Notes under the pieces: generated by a model
What the model saw: only the letters and a program-made list of their open reading frames with translations
The model's database searches: none
Told to the model about the DNA's origin: nothing
Made by a program: the position numbers and the translations under genes
Assembly: GCA_017431145.1 (NCBI GenBank)
Contig: JAFRLQ010000100.1
Location: forward strand, 1-64,000
Direction of reading: 5' to 3'
Length of the DNA stretch: 64,000 nucleotides
Origin: Clostridia bacterium
GTDB lineage: Bacteria > Bacillota > Clostridia > Christensenellales > Maliibacteriaceae
In this document: one piece after another, positions 24,887 to 33,343 of the stretch
How the letters are laid out: each line of letters opens with the position of its first letter
How positions within the stretch are numbered: position 1 is the first letter of the stretch

Positions 24887-26176
24887 TCAGTCGTCCCGCT
24901 CGTTTTTTTCTGCTTCTCCCCTGTGTTTTCTTGCCACGTCGATCCCCATGGACATCACGCTGCCGCGCCGGATCACATCCTGTCCGAACCGCTTTTTCAG
25001 CGTATCCATAGCCCTGTCGAGCTTTTCGTCACGCTCCCGCTTCTCTCTGTTTGGATCGTCAAGGAAACTCATCTGCTGTGCGCCTGCTTCCCGCGTCAGT
25101 TTCGTCGCGGCGACGCCCATGAGTCTCAGGGGCTGACGGTCTTTCCAGATTTCTTCCAGAAGCCGTTTCGACGTTTCAAAGACCGCGCGGTTCGTATCCA
25201 CCGCCTCTTTCAGCGTACACTGATGCGACCGCGTTCTGAAATCCGGATACCGGATCGTGACTGAGATGCTGCACGCTCTGACTCCGTCCTCCCGCATGCG
25301 CTGCGCCACACTGTCCGACAAAGCGGCAAGGATCGTCTCCGCCGCCTCCCACGCCGTCACGTTGTCCTCCAGCGTGATCTCGTTGCTGTATCCCTTCGGT
25401 GCTTCCGGCTCGCTCAGAACGGGAGAATCATCGACCCCGTTGGCGTAGTTCCGCGCCTGAACGCTCATCTTTTCTCCCAGAAGCCGCGCAAGAAGTTCCG
25501 GATCCGCCTGCGCCAGTTCTCCGATCGTCCGGATCCGCGCCGCGTCCAGTTTCCGTACGGCAGCCTTTCCCACGAAAAGCAGATCGCCTACGGGAAGCGG
25601 CCACATTTTCTCCCGGATCTCCTCCGGGAACAGCGTATGCACTCTGTCCGGTTTCTCAAAATCGCTTGCCATCTTGGCGCAGAGCTTGCTGCGTCCGACG
25701 CCAACGTTCACAGTAAATCCGAGTTCCTCCCTGATCCTGTCCTTGATCTCATGCGCCGTGGCGATCGGATCCGGATAGATCCTGCCGGTCCCCGTCATGT
25801 CCAGAAAACACTCGTCGATGGAGAATTCCTCCACAGCGGGCGCGTACAGGCGGCAGATGTCCTTGAACGCCGCGGAGCACTGCGCGTAGAGTCTGAAGTC
25901 CGAGGGAACGACGATCAGTCCGGGGCACTTCCTCATCGCTGCCGACACCGGTTCGCCTGTCGTCACACCGTATTTCTTCGCGGGGATCGATTTCGCCACG
26001 ACGATGCTGCGTCTGGACGAGGGATCGCCTCCGATGCAGGAAGGAACGAGGCGCAGATCCGCTTCGCCGCGTTTCACGCGGCGCATCGCTTCCCAGGACA
26101 GAAACGCGCTGTTCACATCCACATGAAAAATCAGTCTGTCCGTATCCGTTCCCTCCTTTTGTTTTTTCTTTATCAT
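24887..26176 (-). CDS. dinB: DNA polymerase IV (DinB)
   Basis: 429-residue Y-family polymerase, the second of the window. Catalytic residues are Asp20 (FHVDVNSAFLSWEA) and Asp121-Glu122 (FSIDECFLD); the steric gate is Phe25. A C-terminal QQMSFLDD fits a clamp-binding motif. The start is unclear: the ATG at 26174-26176 lies within a likely extended -10 (TGCTATGAT), while the only good ribosome site (AAAGGAGGG) is inside the frame, with no ATG, GTG or TTG at the right distance after it. True translation may begin up to about 16 codons later. No LexA box was found here. Confidence 0.88.
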   Translation of the reverse strand: MIKKKQKEGTDTDRLIFHVDVNSAFLSWEAMRRVKRGEADLRLVPSCIGGDPSSRRSIVVAKSIPAKKYGVTTGEPVSAAMRKCPGLIVVPSDFRLYAQCSAAFKDICRLYAPAVEEFSIDECFLDMTGTGRIYPDPIATAHEIKDRIREELGFTVNVGVGRSKLCAKMASDFEKPDRVHTLFPEEIREKMWPLPVGDLLFVGKAAVRKLDAARIRTIGELAQADPELLARLLGEKMSVQARNYANGVDDSPVLSEPEAPKGYSNEITLEDNVTAWEAAETILAALSDSVAQRMREDGVRACSISVTIRYPDFRTRSHQCTLKEAVDTNRAVFETSKRLLEEIWKDRQPLRLMGVAATKLTREAGAQQMSFLDDPNREKRERDEKLDRAMDTLKKRFGQDVIRRGSVMSMGIDVARKHRGEAEKNERDD

Positions 26177-26186
26177 AGCACACGGG

Positions 26187-26217
26187 AAAAGAAAAACCGC
26201 ATGCGCGAAACATGCGG
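26187..26217 (-). terminator. Terminator after the 26.2 kb lipoprotein
   Basis: CCGCATG (26197-26203) and CATGCGG (26211-26217) form the stem; five T follow on the minus strand (complement of 26192-26196), then more T-rich sequence. Confidence 0.8.
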
Positions 26218-26244
26218 AATTGTCCTGCAGCGTTCTTTGCCCTG

Positions 26245-26691
26245 TCAGCCGATCAGCTCGAGGATATAATCCTTCAGCGGCGCGAGATTCGCGACTTCAA
26301 ACCGGTTCTCACCGATCACGATCGCATCTCCCTCAAAGGCGAACTCGATGATCGACTGCTCCGTCACGATCTTGATGATCAGATCGTCGTCGTCCACGCT
26401 CTTGTCCGTGATCCCGTTGATCTGCACGCCCGTCAGTTTTTCGATGATCGCAGCCATGATCACCTTGTCCGTCGTGCTTCCGGACTGGCTTCCGCCCTCG
26501 CCCGAGACTGTATAGTTGATGCTCTGGATCTTGCCGATATCCAGAAGCGAAAGCGTGTCAAACGGGTTGCCTTTGATCTTCACGGAGTCCGTGCCGCTTC
26601 CCGTATCTTCCACAGTACCTACCTGCGACGTTGTGCATCCCGCAAGCACCGCAATGCAGAGGATCAAAGCGATCCATGCTGTTTTTCTCAT
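26245..26691 (-). CDS. Putative lipoprotein
   Basis: 148 residues. Signal peptide with lipobox VLAGC (Cys19). The mature part has a serine/threonine/glycine linker and then a compact alpha-beta domain with FDTLSLLDIGKIQSINYTVS and IEFAFEGDAIVIGENRF. Lipid-anchored, outside the membrane. Family not recognised. Ends at a strong terminator. Confidence 0.7.
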   Translation of the reverse strand: MRKTAWIALILCIAVLAGCTTSQVGTVEDTGSGTDSVKIKGNPFDTLSLLDIGKIQSINYTVSGEGGSQSGSTTDKVIMAAIIEKLTGVQINGITDKSVDDDDLIIKIVTEQSIIEFAFEGDAIVIGENRFEVANLAPLKDYILELIG

Positions 26692-26779
26692 TTGTTTCTA
26701 CCTCTTTCGTTCCCGTTGCCGTCGGGAAGATTCTGTTACGATTATGCCCCTGCGCGGCGTGATTGTCAAAAGGAAACGC

Positions 26780-27094
26780 TCAATAGACGGCACGGATCAG
26801 TTTCTTCTTCATCGTGTCGATCCAGTCCGAAAACGTATGTGCCGCCGGGGCGAGAAACATCAGCCCCGCGCCGACTGCGAACGCGGGAAGATAGAACCTC
26901 CAGTCCTCCTGCGCCTGCAGCATCATGACCGTTCCGCCCAGAAGGATCAGAAACCCCAGCGGACGGATCACCCAGCGGTCCAGCGTCTCCAGAACATCCA
27001 GTATCCAGCAGGTCAGCGTCATGAACACGACCAGCGGCAGCACCGCCGCTTTCAGCAGTCTGTGCCGTTTTTTCTCTCTTTCTCCCGTTATCAT
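26780..27094 (-). CDS. Small membrane protein
   Basis: 104 residues with a basic N-terminus and two or three hydrophobic segments (about 14-36, 44-60, 66-88). The ribosome site is weak. It precedes the lipoprotein gene by 88 bases. No family recognised. Confidence 0.5.
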   Translation of the reverse strand: MITGEREKKRHRLLKAAVLPLVVFMTLTCWILDVLETLDRWVIRPLGFLILLGGTVMMLQAQEDWRFYLPAFAVGAGLMFLAPAAHTFSDWIDTMKKKLIRAVY

Positions 27095-27220
27095 TTTTTA
27101 AACCCCGCTTCTTTGCATCTGTTCCCCGCTCTGTCATTCTTTCCGGAAACGGCATCATGCATGCTTTTCTGATATGTCCATCCTACAGAACCTTTGTTCG
27201 TAATTCAACAGCATTCCCAT

Positions 27221-27246
27221 GAGGTGTCGCAACTCACCGACACCTC
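27221..27246. repeat. Perfect 9-base inverted repeat
   Basis: GAGGTGTCG (27221-27229) and CGACACCTC (27238-27246) around an 8-base centre. It lies in the 27095-27306 gap, which otherwise holds only the terminator of the downstream gene. No T run follows, so it is a poor terminator; it could be an operator or a recombination site. Confidence 0.4.
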
Positions 27247-27257
27247 GCGGTTTCTAT

Positions 27258-27287
27258 AAAAAAATCCCGCCGGAACACCGGCGGGAT
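27258..27287 (-). terminator. Terminator after the DUF1295 gene
   Basis: ATCCCGCCGG (27264-27273) pairs perfectly with CCGGCGGGAT (27278-27287); seven T follow on the minus strand. Confidence 0.85.
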
Positions 27288-27306
27288 TCCTTTCCGTATT
27301 CGGTTC

Positions 27307-28173
27307 TCATGCCGTCTGTTTTCTGTTCGGCAGCGGGATCAGCACGGACGTGCGCGCTTTATACGCTTCATAATCCGTGCGTCTTTGCATATTGTGCTTT
27401 TCCATCATCGGGATCGACACCACAAGGAACAGCAGAATGATGGACAGGAATCCCAGTCCCCGGTACCACTGCCCGGGACAGCAGGCGGCGAAGTAGAGAT
27501 ACATCCCTGTCCAGAAAGACATTTCTCCCAGATAATTGGGATGCCTGGAATACTTCCATACGGAAATATCGCAGGTCCTGTGCTCTCCTTTGTGCTCGCG
27601 CAGGAACCGGTGTATGGCACGGTCCGAGACAAACTCCAGAAGGATCGCGGCGATCATAACAGCGGCGCCGATCAGCGAAAGCGGCGCGAAGACCGTCTCC
27701 CGGCTCGCGAACAGACCGCTCACAAGCCCCAGATACACGACGATCGTCGGAACGAAGTGCAGTCCCGTAAAGCTGATCAGGTGAAAAAGGAGCGAAGGAT
27801 AACGTTTCCGGTACATCGCGTAGCGCCAGTCTTCGTTCCCGATCCCCTTATATGTCACGTACCAGTTGCCCGTCAGCCGCACAGCCCACAGCATCACGAT
27901 GCAAAACAGGATCAGGGAATTGACGTTCCACAGCCGGTACCGGATCATGTTCACAAGAAGCATCACAGGCGGCGCGACGCTCCAGTACGGATCGTACACG
28001 GAAACATCCGAAAAAGCGCAGGACGCGATGAACACGATGACCGTCGCCACCGCAGTGAACACCGCAGTCGCGGCGAACATATCATCCAGAAGCAGATACG
28101 GAACGAACCCTGCCCCGAACGCGGCTGCATAGACCGCAAGATCGACCAGCATGCCTTTGTTTTTCTCTTTCAT
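27307..28173 (-). CDS. DUF1295 / steroid 5-alpha-reductase-like membrane protein
   Basis: 288 residues with about seven membrane helices. The C-terminal part has the family signature: FSDRAIHRFLREHKG-like stretch, then WKYSRHPNYLGEMSFW, which lines the NADPH site in related reductases/methyltransferases. The start at 28171-28173 follows GGGAG. Substrate unknown; bacterial members are often near lipid genes, but none is next to it here. Confidence 0.8.
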   Translation of the reverse strand: MKEKNKGMLVDLAVYAAAFGAGFVPYLLLDDMFAATAVFTAVATVIVFIASCAFSDVSVYDPYWSVAPPVMLLVNMIRYRLWNVNSLILFCIVMLWAVRLTGNWYVTYKGIGNEDWRYAMYRKRYPSLLFHLISFTGLHFVPTIVVYLGLVSGLFASRETVFAPLSLIGAAVMIAAILLEFVSDRAIHRFLREHKGEHRTCDISVWKYSRHPNYLGEMSFWTGMYLYFAACCPGQWYRGLGFLSIILLFLVVSIPMMEKHNMQRRTDYEAYKARTSVLIPLPNRKQTA

Positions 28174-28217
28174 TCTCTGTATACTCCCAAAAAGAACGCC
28201 CCGGCGCTCTTGTTTTT

Positions 28218-29327
28218 TCAGGTGCAGATCGGCTTTTCGCCGCACAGTTCAAGCACAGCCAGCGTGAAATAATAGTCTCCGTAGATAATGGTGAAATCAT
28301 GTTCCTCATCGTGATAGGCAGCCGTGCATTTTTCAAGGAGCTGATCCGTCTCAAAGGAGCGGCTCAGGCGGTCCTCCGCAAGTTTCAGGATCAGGTCCCG
28401 CGCCGCCTCATGATATGTTTCCCCGTCTGTCACGAGAGACTCCAGCTCCAGGAAACCGCATGCCATGATCGCCGCGGCGGTGGAATCCTCCCACGGGATC
28501 TCCTCCGGCTGACAGAAATCCACAGGCATGTGATCCCGTTTCTCCAGCTCCTTCAGGATATATGCGGCGACGCGCTTCGCTGTTTCAAGATAGCGTTCTT
28601 CTTTCGTGTACCGGTAACTCAGCGCGAAGCCGTACAGTGCCCATGCCTGTCCGCGCGTCCACGAGGAACCCTCGCACATGCCCTGTCCGCCCAGAGGACC
28701 TACTGTCTCTCCTGTTTCCGGGTCGAACCGCATGATATGATGCGCAGAACCGTCCTCCCGGATAAACTCACGCATCGCCATATCCGCGTGGAGCATGGCG
28801 ATCGTGCGGAATCTCGGATCGTGTATCTCTTCGCTCGCCCAGTACAGAAGCGGAAGGTTCATGAGGCAGTCGATGATCGCCCATCCCGCGCGCGCTCCCG
28901 TATCGTCATTCCATGCGCGGATGAAGTTTCCCGCGGGATTGAATCTTCCCGCAAGATCCGACGCGGCAAGAAGCGCGCGGTTGCGCGCCGCTTTGTCGCC
29001 TGTCAGTTCATATCTCACGGCAGAAGTGAGCATCCACTTGAATCCCGAGTCATGATCCATTCCCTCCCAGTCCATGAAGTTCCGGTCGAGCTTCTCCTCG
29101 ATCTCAACGGCACGGCCGAGGAATGTCTCCTCCTTCGACGTCTGATACAGCAGCAGCATCAGCGCGGCATAGAATCCGTTAGTCCACCAGCAGATGTTCT
29201 TTTCCGTCATGTCCTCAAATACGCCGTCCTGCGTCCTGTACGGGATCTTTCCCGCGCTGCGCGCGGATACGATCCGCTCCTTATCGATGATCCAGCTGCG
29301 GATCTCCTGCATCCTGTTTTCCTGCAT
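28218..29327 (-). CDS. Unsaturated glucuronyl hydrolase, GH88 family
   Basis: 369 residues, cytosolic alpha/alpha barrel. GH88 enzymes hydrate and release the unsaturated uronate from oligosaccharides made by polysaccharide lyases. Landmarks: WWTNGFYAALMLLLY, DHDSGFKWM (catalytic Asp region) and GWAIIDCLMNLPLLYWA with the second key Asp. The start at 29325-29327 has GAGGAGG. Last gene of a run of six minus-strand genes. No lyase is in the window. Confidence 0.88.
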   Translation of the reverse strand: MQENRMQEIRSWIIDKERIVSARSAGKIPYRTQDGVFEDMTEKNICWWTNGFYAALMLLLYQTSKEETFLGRAVEIEEKLDRNFMDWEGMDHDSGFKWMLTSAVRYELTGDKAARNRALLAASDLAGRFNPAGNFIRAWNDDTGARAGWAIIDCLMNLPLLYWASEEIHDPRFRTIAMLHADMAMREFIREDGSAHHIMRFDPETGETVGPLGGQGMCEGSSWTRGQAWALYGFALSYRYTKEERYLETAKRVAAYILKELEKRDHMPVDFCQPEEIPWEDSTAAAIMACGFLELESLVTDGETYHEAARDLILKLAEDRLSRSFETDQLLEKCTAAYHDEEHDFTIIYGDYYFTLAVLELCGEKPICT

Positions 29328-29337
29328 ATCTTCCTCC

Positions 29338-30399
29338 TCAGTCCTCCGCGATGCGGTACATCGCCACTTCGTCCGACTCGCGGTTCGCACCGATCACGAT
29401 ATCGTTTCCGCGGCTGTCCGTATATTTCATGGCGTTCGCGCATCCCGCGCCTTCGTCGATCGTTTCCATGACGTAATCCGTTCCGTCCCACAGGACCGCC
29501 GCCGTATTGCGCGTTCCCTTGCGCCAGCCAACGATCCAGGCGGGTCTGCCCAGAAGTTCACATGCCCATGTCGCATGCAGCATCTGCGTCTCCTCCCGCG
29601 GAACGGGACACGTCCACTGTTCTTCGTAGACTCCTTTTTCATTCAGATGCGCGATATGAAGTTCATCTCCGTGGAAGGGAGAGATGTATCCCAGCTCCTT
29701 CGTCCCGTCTCCGTCAAGATCAATCAGAACGGAATCCGAAGACGGCGCGGCGCACAGCTGCGTGATCTCCCATTCGGTGCTGCCCTTCTTTGGCGGCTCA
29801 AAGAGGAACGTTCCCTCCTCACATCCCACGAGTCCCGCGTCAAAGCCGTCTCTTTCGACTTTCGAAAACCCGTGGTTGCGCAGCATCCCCTCTTTGACCG
29901 GGGAAAGCTCGAGCTGATGCGCGTCATCGAACACGGAAAGATCCTCCGGCAGCGGCGCGGCGTAGCACGCGCCCGGGAAGCGCCAGTCGTCCTTGTACTC
30001 ATGTCCGCTCTTCACCGTGCACGCGAACAGCCAGTTCACTCCGTCCCTCTTCAGGATCGCGAAACGGTGCACGAACGGCAGATCGCAGAGTTTGCTGACC
30101 TCCCATCCGCCTTCCTCCTTCGGCGTCGCCGTCACAATGGAGGCTTCCTTTGAATCATTGGGCGAATAGAATTTCCGGGTCGCGAGAAACTGTCCGTCGC
30201 TTCCCGGCACCTGGTCCATGGTCATGACGCCGCCGGGGCCGTCCCATACGGTCTCCAGGATCTCCCCGTCCTCGGAGAACAGATAGCAGGGATCCTGCTT
30301 TTCCGCCGCGACAAGGAAACACGGCTCTCCTTTGTACTCGAGCCGCGTGACAGCGTAGCATTTGGGCAGCCGGGCAATGACCTTCTTTTCCACTCTCAT
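29338..30399 (-). CDS. Propeller-like (FG-GAP type) protein next to GH88
   Basis: 353 residues, no signal peptide. Repeated short beta segments with an LIDLDGDGTKELGYISP stretch (FG-GAP/VCBS-like, possible calcium loop) suggest a beta-propeller. It sits ten bases upstream of GH88 and overlaps the HD gene stop as ATGA, so it may work with the hydrolase, for example in binding or trimming oligosaccharides. Function unproven. Confidence 0.55.
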   Translation of the reverse strand: MRVEKKVIARLPKCYAVTRLEYKGEPCFLVAAEKQDPCYLFSEDGEILETVWDGPGGVMTMDQVPGSDGQFLATRKFYSPNDSKEASIVTATPKEEGGWEVSKLCDLPFVHRFAILKRDGVNWLFACTVKSGHEYKDDWRFPGACYAAPLPEDLSVFDDAHQLELSPVKEGMLRNHGFSKVERDGFDAGLVGCEEGTFLFEPPKKGSTEWEITQLCAAPSSDSVLIDLDGDGTKELGYISPFHGDELHIAHLNEKGVYEEQWTCPVPREETQMLHATWACELLGRPAWIVGWRKGTRNTAAVLWDGTDYVMETIDEGAGCANAMKYTDSRGNDIVIGANRESDEVAMYRIAED

Positions 30400-31391
30400 T
30401 TAAAGATCCTCTTTTCGCTTTTTCTTCTGTGTCTGCTGCGCAGGCCGTGTTCCTCGCAGAACTCCTCCGCCTTGCGCAGGTATTCCTCTCTTCTGTAACC
30501 GTAGTAGGCGCCGAGCACGCCTGCCCGCATCGCCGCTTCCCTGAAACGGCGGAACGGGTGCTTCTGATACAGCGCGTGCTGCATCTGCTCCCGCGTGTTC
30601 TCCTCCTGCCTCGACGCGTACTGCATCATGATCTCCCATTCACGCAGCTCGTCACGGGAAGGAAGCGGCAGATAATCCTCCGTCTCCTCGATCTCTTCCG
30701 ATATCTCTTCGAATTCCGAAATGGCGCCGAGGAACCCGTTCGGGTTCGGTATGCTCACGACCGCGCCGGTTCTGAGATTCACAAAGCCCTGCCAGGTATC
30801 CGACGCTTCCTCGAACGCGTCCACGATATCCTCCACGACGATCATGGGTCCGGTTTCGCCGCGGAACAGCCAGAACATTTCCAGAAACTCGTCTTCAACC
30901 TCGTCGAACGGGCGCTCTCGGTACATCTTCTCCGTCACCGGGATCCGCATCCCGACCGGTTCGGGCGTCTCCTGCATTTCCAATAACCAGGCAAGATCGT
31001 ACCACAGAAGCGCGTCATCGACCGCACGCACCAGCGCCGCCTCCGTCTCGGAAAGCGGACCGTCCAGAAACGCCTCCCATACCGTGTTCAGTATCTTCTC
31101 CTCCAGCTCGCTGTAGCCGGCAAGATGCTTCTTCACCGGACGCGGCACATCGGACAGATAGCATTCCGACGCGTCATGCAGAAGGCAGGCCAGCACGATC
31201 CTGTCGCTGTATCCCCGCGCTTCCGCCTCTTTCGCGCAGGCGATGGAATGCTGCGCCACGGAATAAAACATGCGCACCTGTCCGTTTCCCCTGCATATGA
31301 GGGAAAGCGCGTGCGCGATATCCCTGATCTCCAGATCCTGCGGCTTCATATCCAACGGATCCACTCTTTTTCCCGTAAATGTCGTGATCAT
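30396..31391 (-). CDS. HD-domain protein fused to UPF0158-like domain
   Basis: 331 residues. The first 130 or so are an HD hydrolase of the YfbR 5'-nucleotidase type: FYSVAQHSIACA (His), LLHDASECYLSDVP (His-Asp) and VRAVDDALLWYD (Asp). After an acidic linker, residues about 185-260 (TWQGFVNLRTGAVVSIPN, LPSRDELREWEIMMQYA) look like UPF0158. I know of no function for this pairing. The ATG at 31389-31391 has GGAAGG; its stop overlaps the next gene. Confidence 0.65.
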   Translation of the reverse strand: MITTFTGKRVDPLDMKPQDLEIRDIAHALSLICRGNGQVRMFYSVAQHSIACAKEAEARGYSDRIVLACLLHDASECYLSDVPRPVKKHLAGYSELEEKILNTVWEAFLDGPLSETEAALVRAVDDALLWYDLAWLLEMQETPEPVGMRIPVTEKMYRERPFDEVEDEFLEMFWLFRGETGPMIVVEDIVDAFEEASDTWQGFVNLRTGAVVSIPNPNGFLGAISEFEEISEEIEETEDYLPLPSRDELREWEIMMQYASRQEENTREQMQHALYQKHPFRRFREAAMRAGVLGAYYGYRREEYLRKAEEFCEEHGLRSRHRRKSEKRIFK

Positions 31392-31393
31392 GT

Positions 31394-32203
31394 TTATCCT
31401 TCCGTACATCCGAACGCGCCGCGCAGATACGAAAGATCGTCCCGGACGAGTTCCTCCGCCTCCCGCACGCTTCCGGCCTTTTTATAATAGCTCTCCAGAA
31501 TGACCCAGCCGTCGAATCCGTGTTCCCGCATCGCCCGGATCACCGCATCCGGACCGCCGAAACGCGTATCCGCCCTGACCGGTGCCGGCAGATCCCCCTG
31601 CGCGGCATGCTTGAAATGCGCGTGCCGGTACAGTTCCGGATACCGCAGATACGCCCGGAGAGGATCTTTTCCCCGCGAGGAGAGGTTCTCGTTGTCGAAC
31701 AGCAAAAAGAAGGCGGGCGACGTGACGCCCGAAAGGACCGTCTCATATCCTCCGTCCCAGAGGACCGACTCATACCCCGTCTCGATGCCGTAGCGCTCCC
31801 CGAGCGCGCAGGCGTATCCGATGATCTTCAGCGCCTGAATGAGCTGTGCCTCGTTTTCGATCCATCCGTCCAGAAAACTGGGAAGATGAACGCACGGCGC
31901 GTTCATCACGTACGCGGCGTACATGGCAAGCTCCACATATCTTCTGCACGCCTCTTCGTTTTCCGCAAACTGCATCCCCGTGTTGCACAGGATGTTGATC
32001 CCGAGGATGGACGGGACAAGCCCGTTTTTCTCCAGATCCTCTTTCCAGCCCAGTGCCCATCTTCGGGTGTCCGCCTCATCGCGGCACCTCTGCGCGTCAA
32101 ACTCCATGCTGACCGTGTCCAGGCCCAGCGACGCCGCCCACGGACACAGCCGTTCATCGCGGAACGGCGCTTCCCATTCCGTGGTCCCGATCCCTCTGAT
32201 CAT
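31394..32203 (-). CDS. Sugar phosphate isomerase/epimerase (AP endonuclease 2 fold)
   Basis: 269-residue TIM barrel. Metal-ligand positions are visible: GIETGYESVLWDGGYET, LLFDNENLS, RHAHFKHAAQGD and a final GWVILESYYKK. Such enzymes epimerise or isomerise keto-sugars and inositol intermediates. The start overlaps the stop of the upstream gene as ATGA, with AGGAGG in front. Exact substrate unknown; GH88 in the same operon suggests uronate or sugar metabolism. Confidence 0.75.
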   Translation of the reverse strand: MIRGIGTTEWEAPFRDERLCPWAASLGLDTVSMEFDAQRCRDEADTRRWALGWKEDLEKNGLVPSILGINILCNTGMQFAENEEACRRYVELAMYAAYVMNAPCVHLPSFLDGWIENEAQLIQALKIIGYACALGERYGIETGYESVLWDGGYETVLSGVTSPAFFLLFDNENLSSRGKDPLRAYLRYPELYRHAHFKHAAQGDLPAPVRADTRFGGPDAVIRAMREHGFDGWVILESYYKKAGSVREAEELVRDDLSYLRGAFGCTEG

Positions 32204-32589
32204 TCCGTTTTCTCCTCCTGCACACAGGCGATCCACACAGGAAGCTTCTCCCGTATGGTCTCCTGCAGGATCCGCGCGTCCTGTCCGTCCACGCGCCTTC
32301 TGCGGGCAAGCATCGCGTAAAAGCGCCTGACGCAGGTGCACATATCCCGCACGTCCTGTTCTTTCGGCAGGGGCGTCTTTGTCAGGAACACATCCTGCAT
32401 GAACCGCGGAAACAGACGCACACCGTCAGCGGCGCCGTATCCCCGTTCCATGATCTCCTCCAGGAAGAACGTCAGATTGGCCAGATGCCGTTCCTGCGTC
32501 CTGCTGGTAAGATCTTTTATATCCTGCTCATACAGCGCGATATCCCGCGCGTTGCGCGCGCGGATCATGGCTTTTCTCTGCTCTTCCAT
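32200..32589 (-). CDS. Uncharacterised helical protein
   Basis: 129 residues, highly charged and probably all helix, no membrane segment. It contains LTFFLEEIMERGYGAADGV and ends in WIACVQEEKTE. No motif I recognise. It is coupled to the epimerase by an ATGA overlap and has a clear GGAGG start. Confidence 0.55.
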   Translation of the reverse strand: MEEQRKAMIRARNARDIALYEQDIKDLTSRTQERHLANLTFFLEEIMERGYGAADGVRLFPRFMQDVFLTKTPLPKEQDVRDMCTCVRRFYAMLARRRRVDGQDARILQETIREKLPVWIACVQEEKTE

Positions 32590-32606
32590 ACGTTCTCCTC
32601 CGCCCT

Positions 32607-33164
32607 TTACAGATACTTGCGCACGACGCGCATGGCGTCCTTCAGCGTCTTCAGATCCTGCTTCACATGTCCCGTCTCAAGGGAATGATTCGCGTCTTCC
32701 GTAAGATACAGCGGGATCTCCAGTGCCTCGCATGCCCCGACGACGCCGTCTGTCTTCGCCCACGGATCCGCGGTCCCGTGGAAGGCGATCGCCTTTTGGG
32801 GCGTCACGAAACGGAACGTCTCCACGAGCGGCGTAAACAGGACGAGTTTTGCCTCGATCCCGTTTTCCGAAATGTAATCCGCCGCAGCCGCCGTTCCGAC
32901 GCTCTTGGCAATGAACGCGATCTTTTTGTACCGGCTCCACTCCACATCCTGCAGCTGAACCGCCAGCTGGTGCTGCGCCTGGATGAAGCACTGCTGAATG
33001 AACTCCGGATCCCCCTTTTCCCCTTTCGGGAAATTCTCGAACCGGATCCGCATGACTTCGTAGTTCTTTTCCTGCGCCGTCTTGCCCGCGTAATACAAAA
33101 GGGATCTGTCACAGGTATAGCCGATCCCCGGAATGATCACCGCAAGTTTCTTTTTGTCCGACAT
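32607..33164 (-). CDS. Alpha/beta hydrolase
   Basis: 185 residues, small dienelactone-hydrolase-like fold. Catalytic triad candidates: Ser in FIAKSVGTAAA (nucleophile elbow), Asp in HGTADPWA and His in DANHSLETG. GIGYTCDRSLLYY supplies the oxyanion loop. First gene of the six-gene minus operon. Substrate unknown. Confidence 0.75.
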   Translation of the reverse strand: MSDKKKLAVIIPGIGYTCDRSLLYYAGKTAQEKNYEVMRIRFENFPKGEKGDPEFIQQCFIQAQHQLAVQLQDVEWSRYKKIAFIAKSVGTAAAADYISENGIEAKLVLFTPLVETFRFVTPQKAIAFHGTADPWAKTDGVVGACEALEIPLYLTEDANHSLETGHVKQDLKTLKDAMRVVRKYL

Positions 33165-33278
33165 CTGTCTCTCCTGTTCCGGCAGGCAAACCGCACGCCT
33201 GTCCGTTCCTTCTTTTTTCCATTATACCAAGAAAAGCGGCCCGCGGTGAAACTTTTCGGGTGCGCCGCGCCATCCGGG

Positions 33279-33321
33279 AAAAGAAAGAAGCCGTCTCAAA
33301 ACACTGCGTTTCGAAACGGCT
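33279..33321 (-). terminator. Terminator after lysC
   Basis: AGCCGT (33289-33294) and ACGGCT (33316-33321) with an inner paired segment; on the minus strand TTCTTTCTTTTCC follows. Confidence 0.65.
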
Positions 33322-33343
33322 CCCTCTTTTCCTATATGGTTCT

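Noticed and set aside
26187-26217. LexA box before the second dinB (GCGAAACATGCGG region)
   Set aside because: It lacks the CGAAC-4-GTTCG halves and is explained by the terminator stem.
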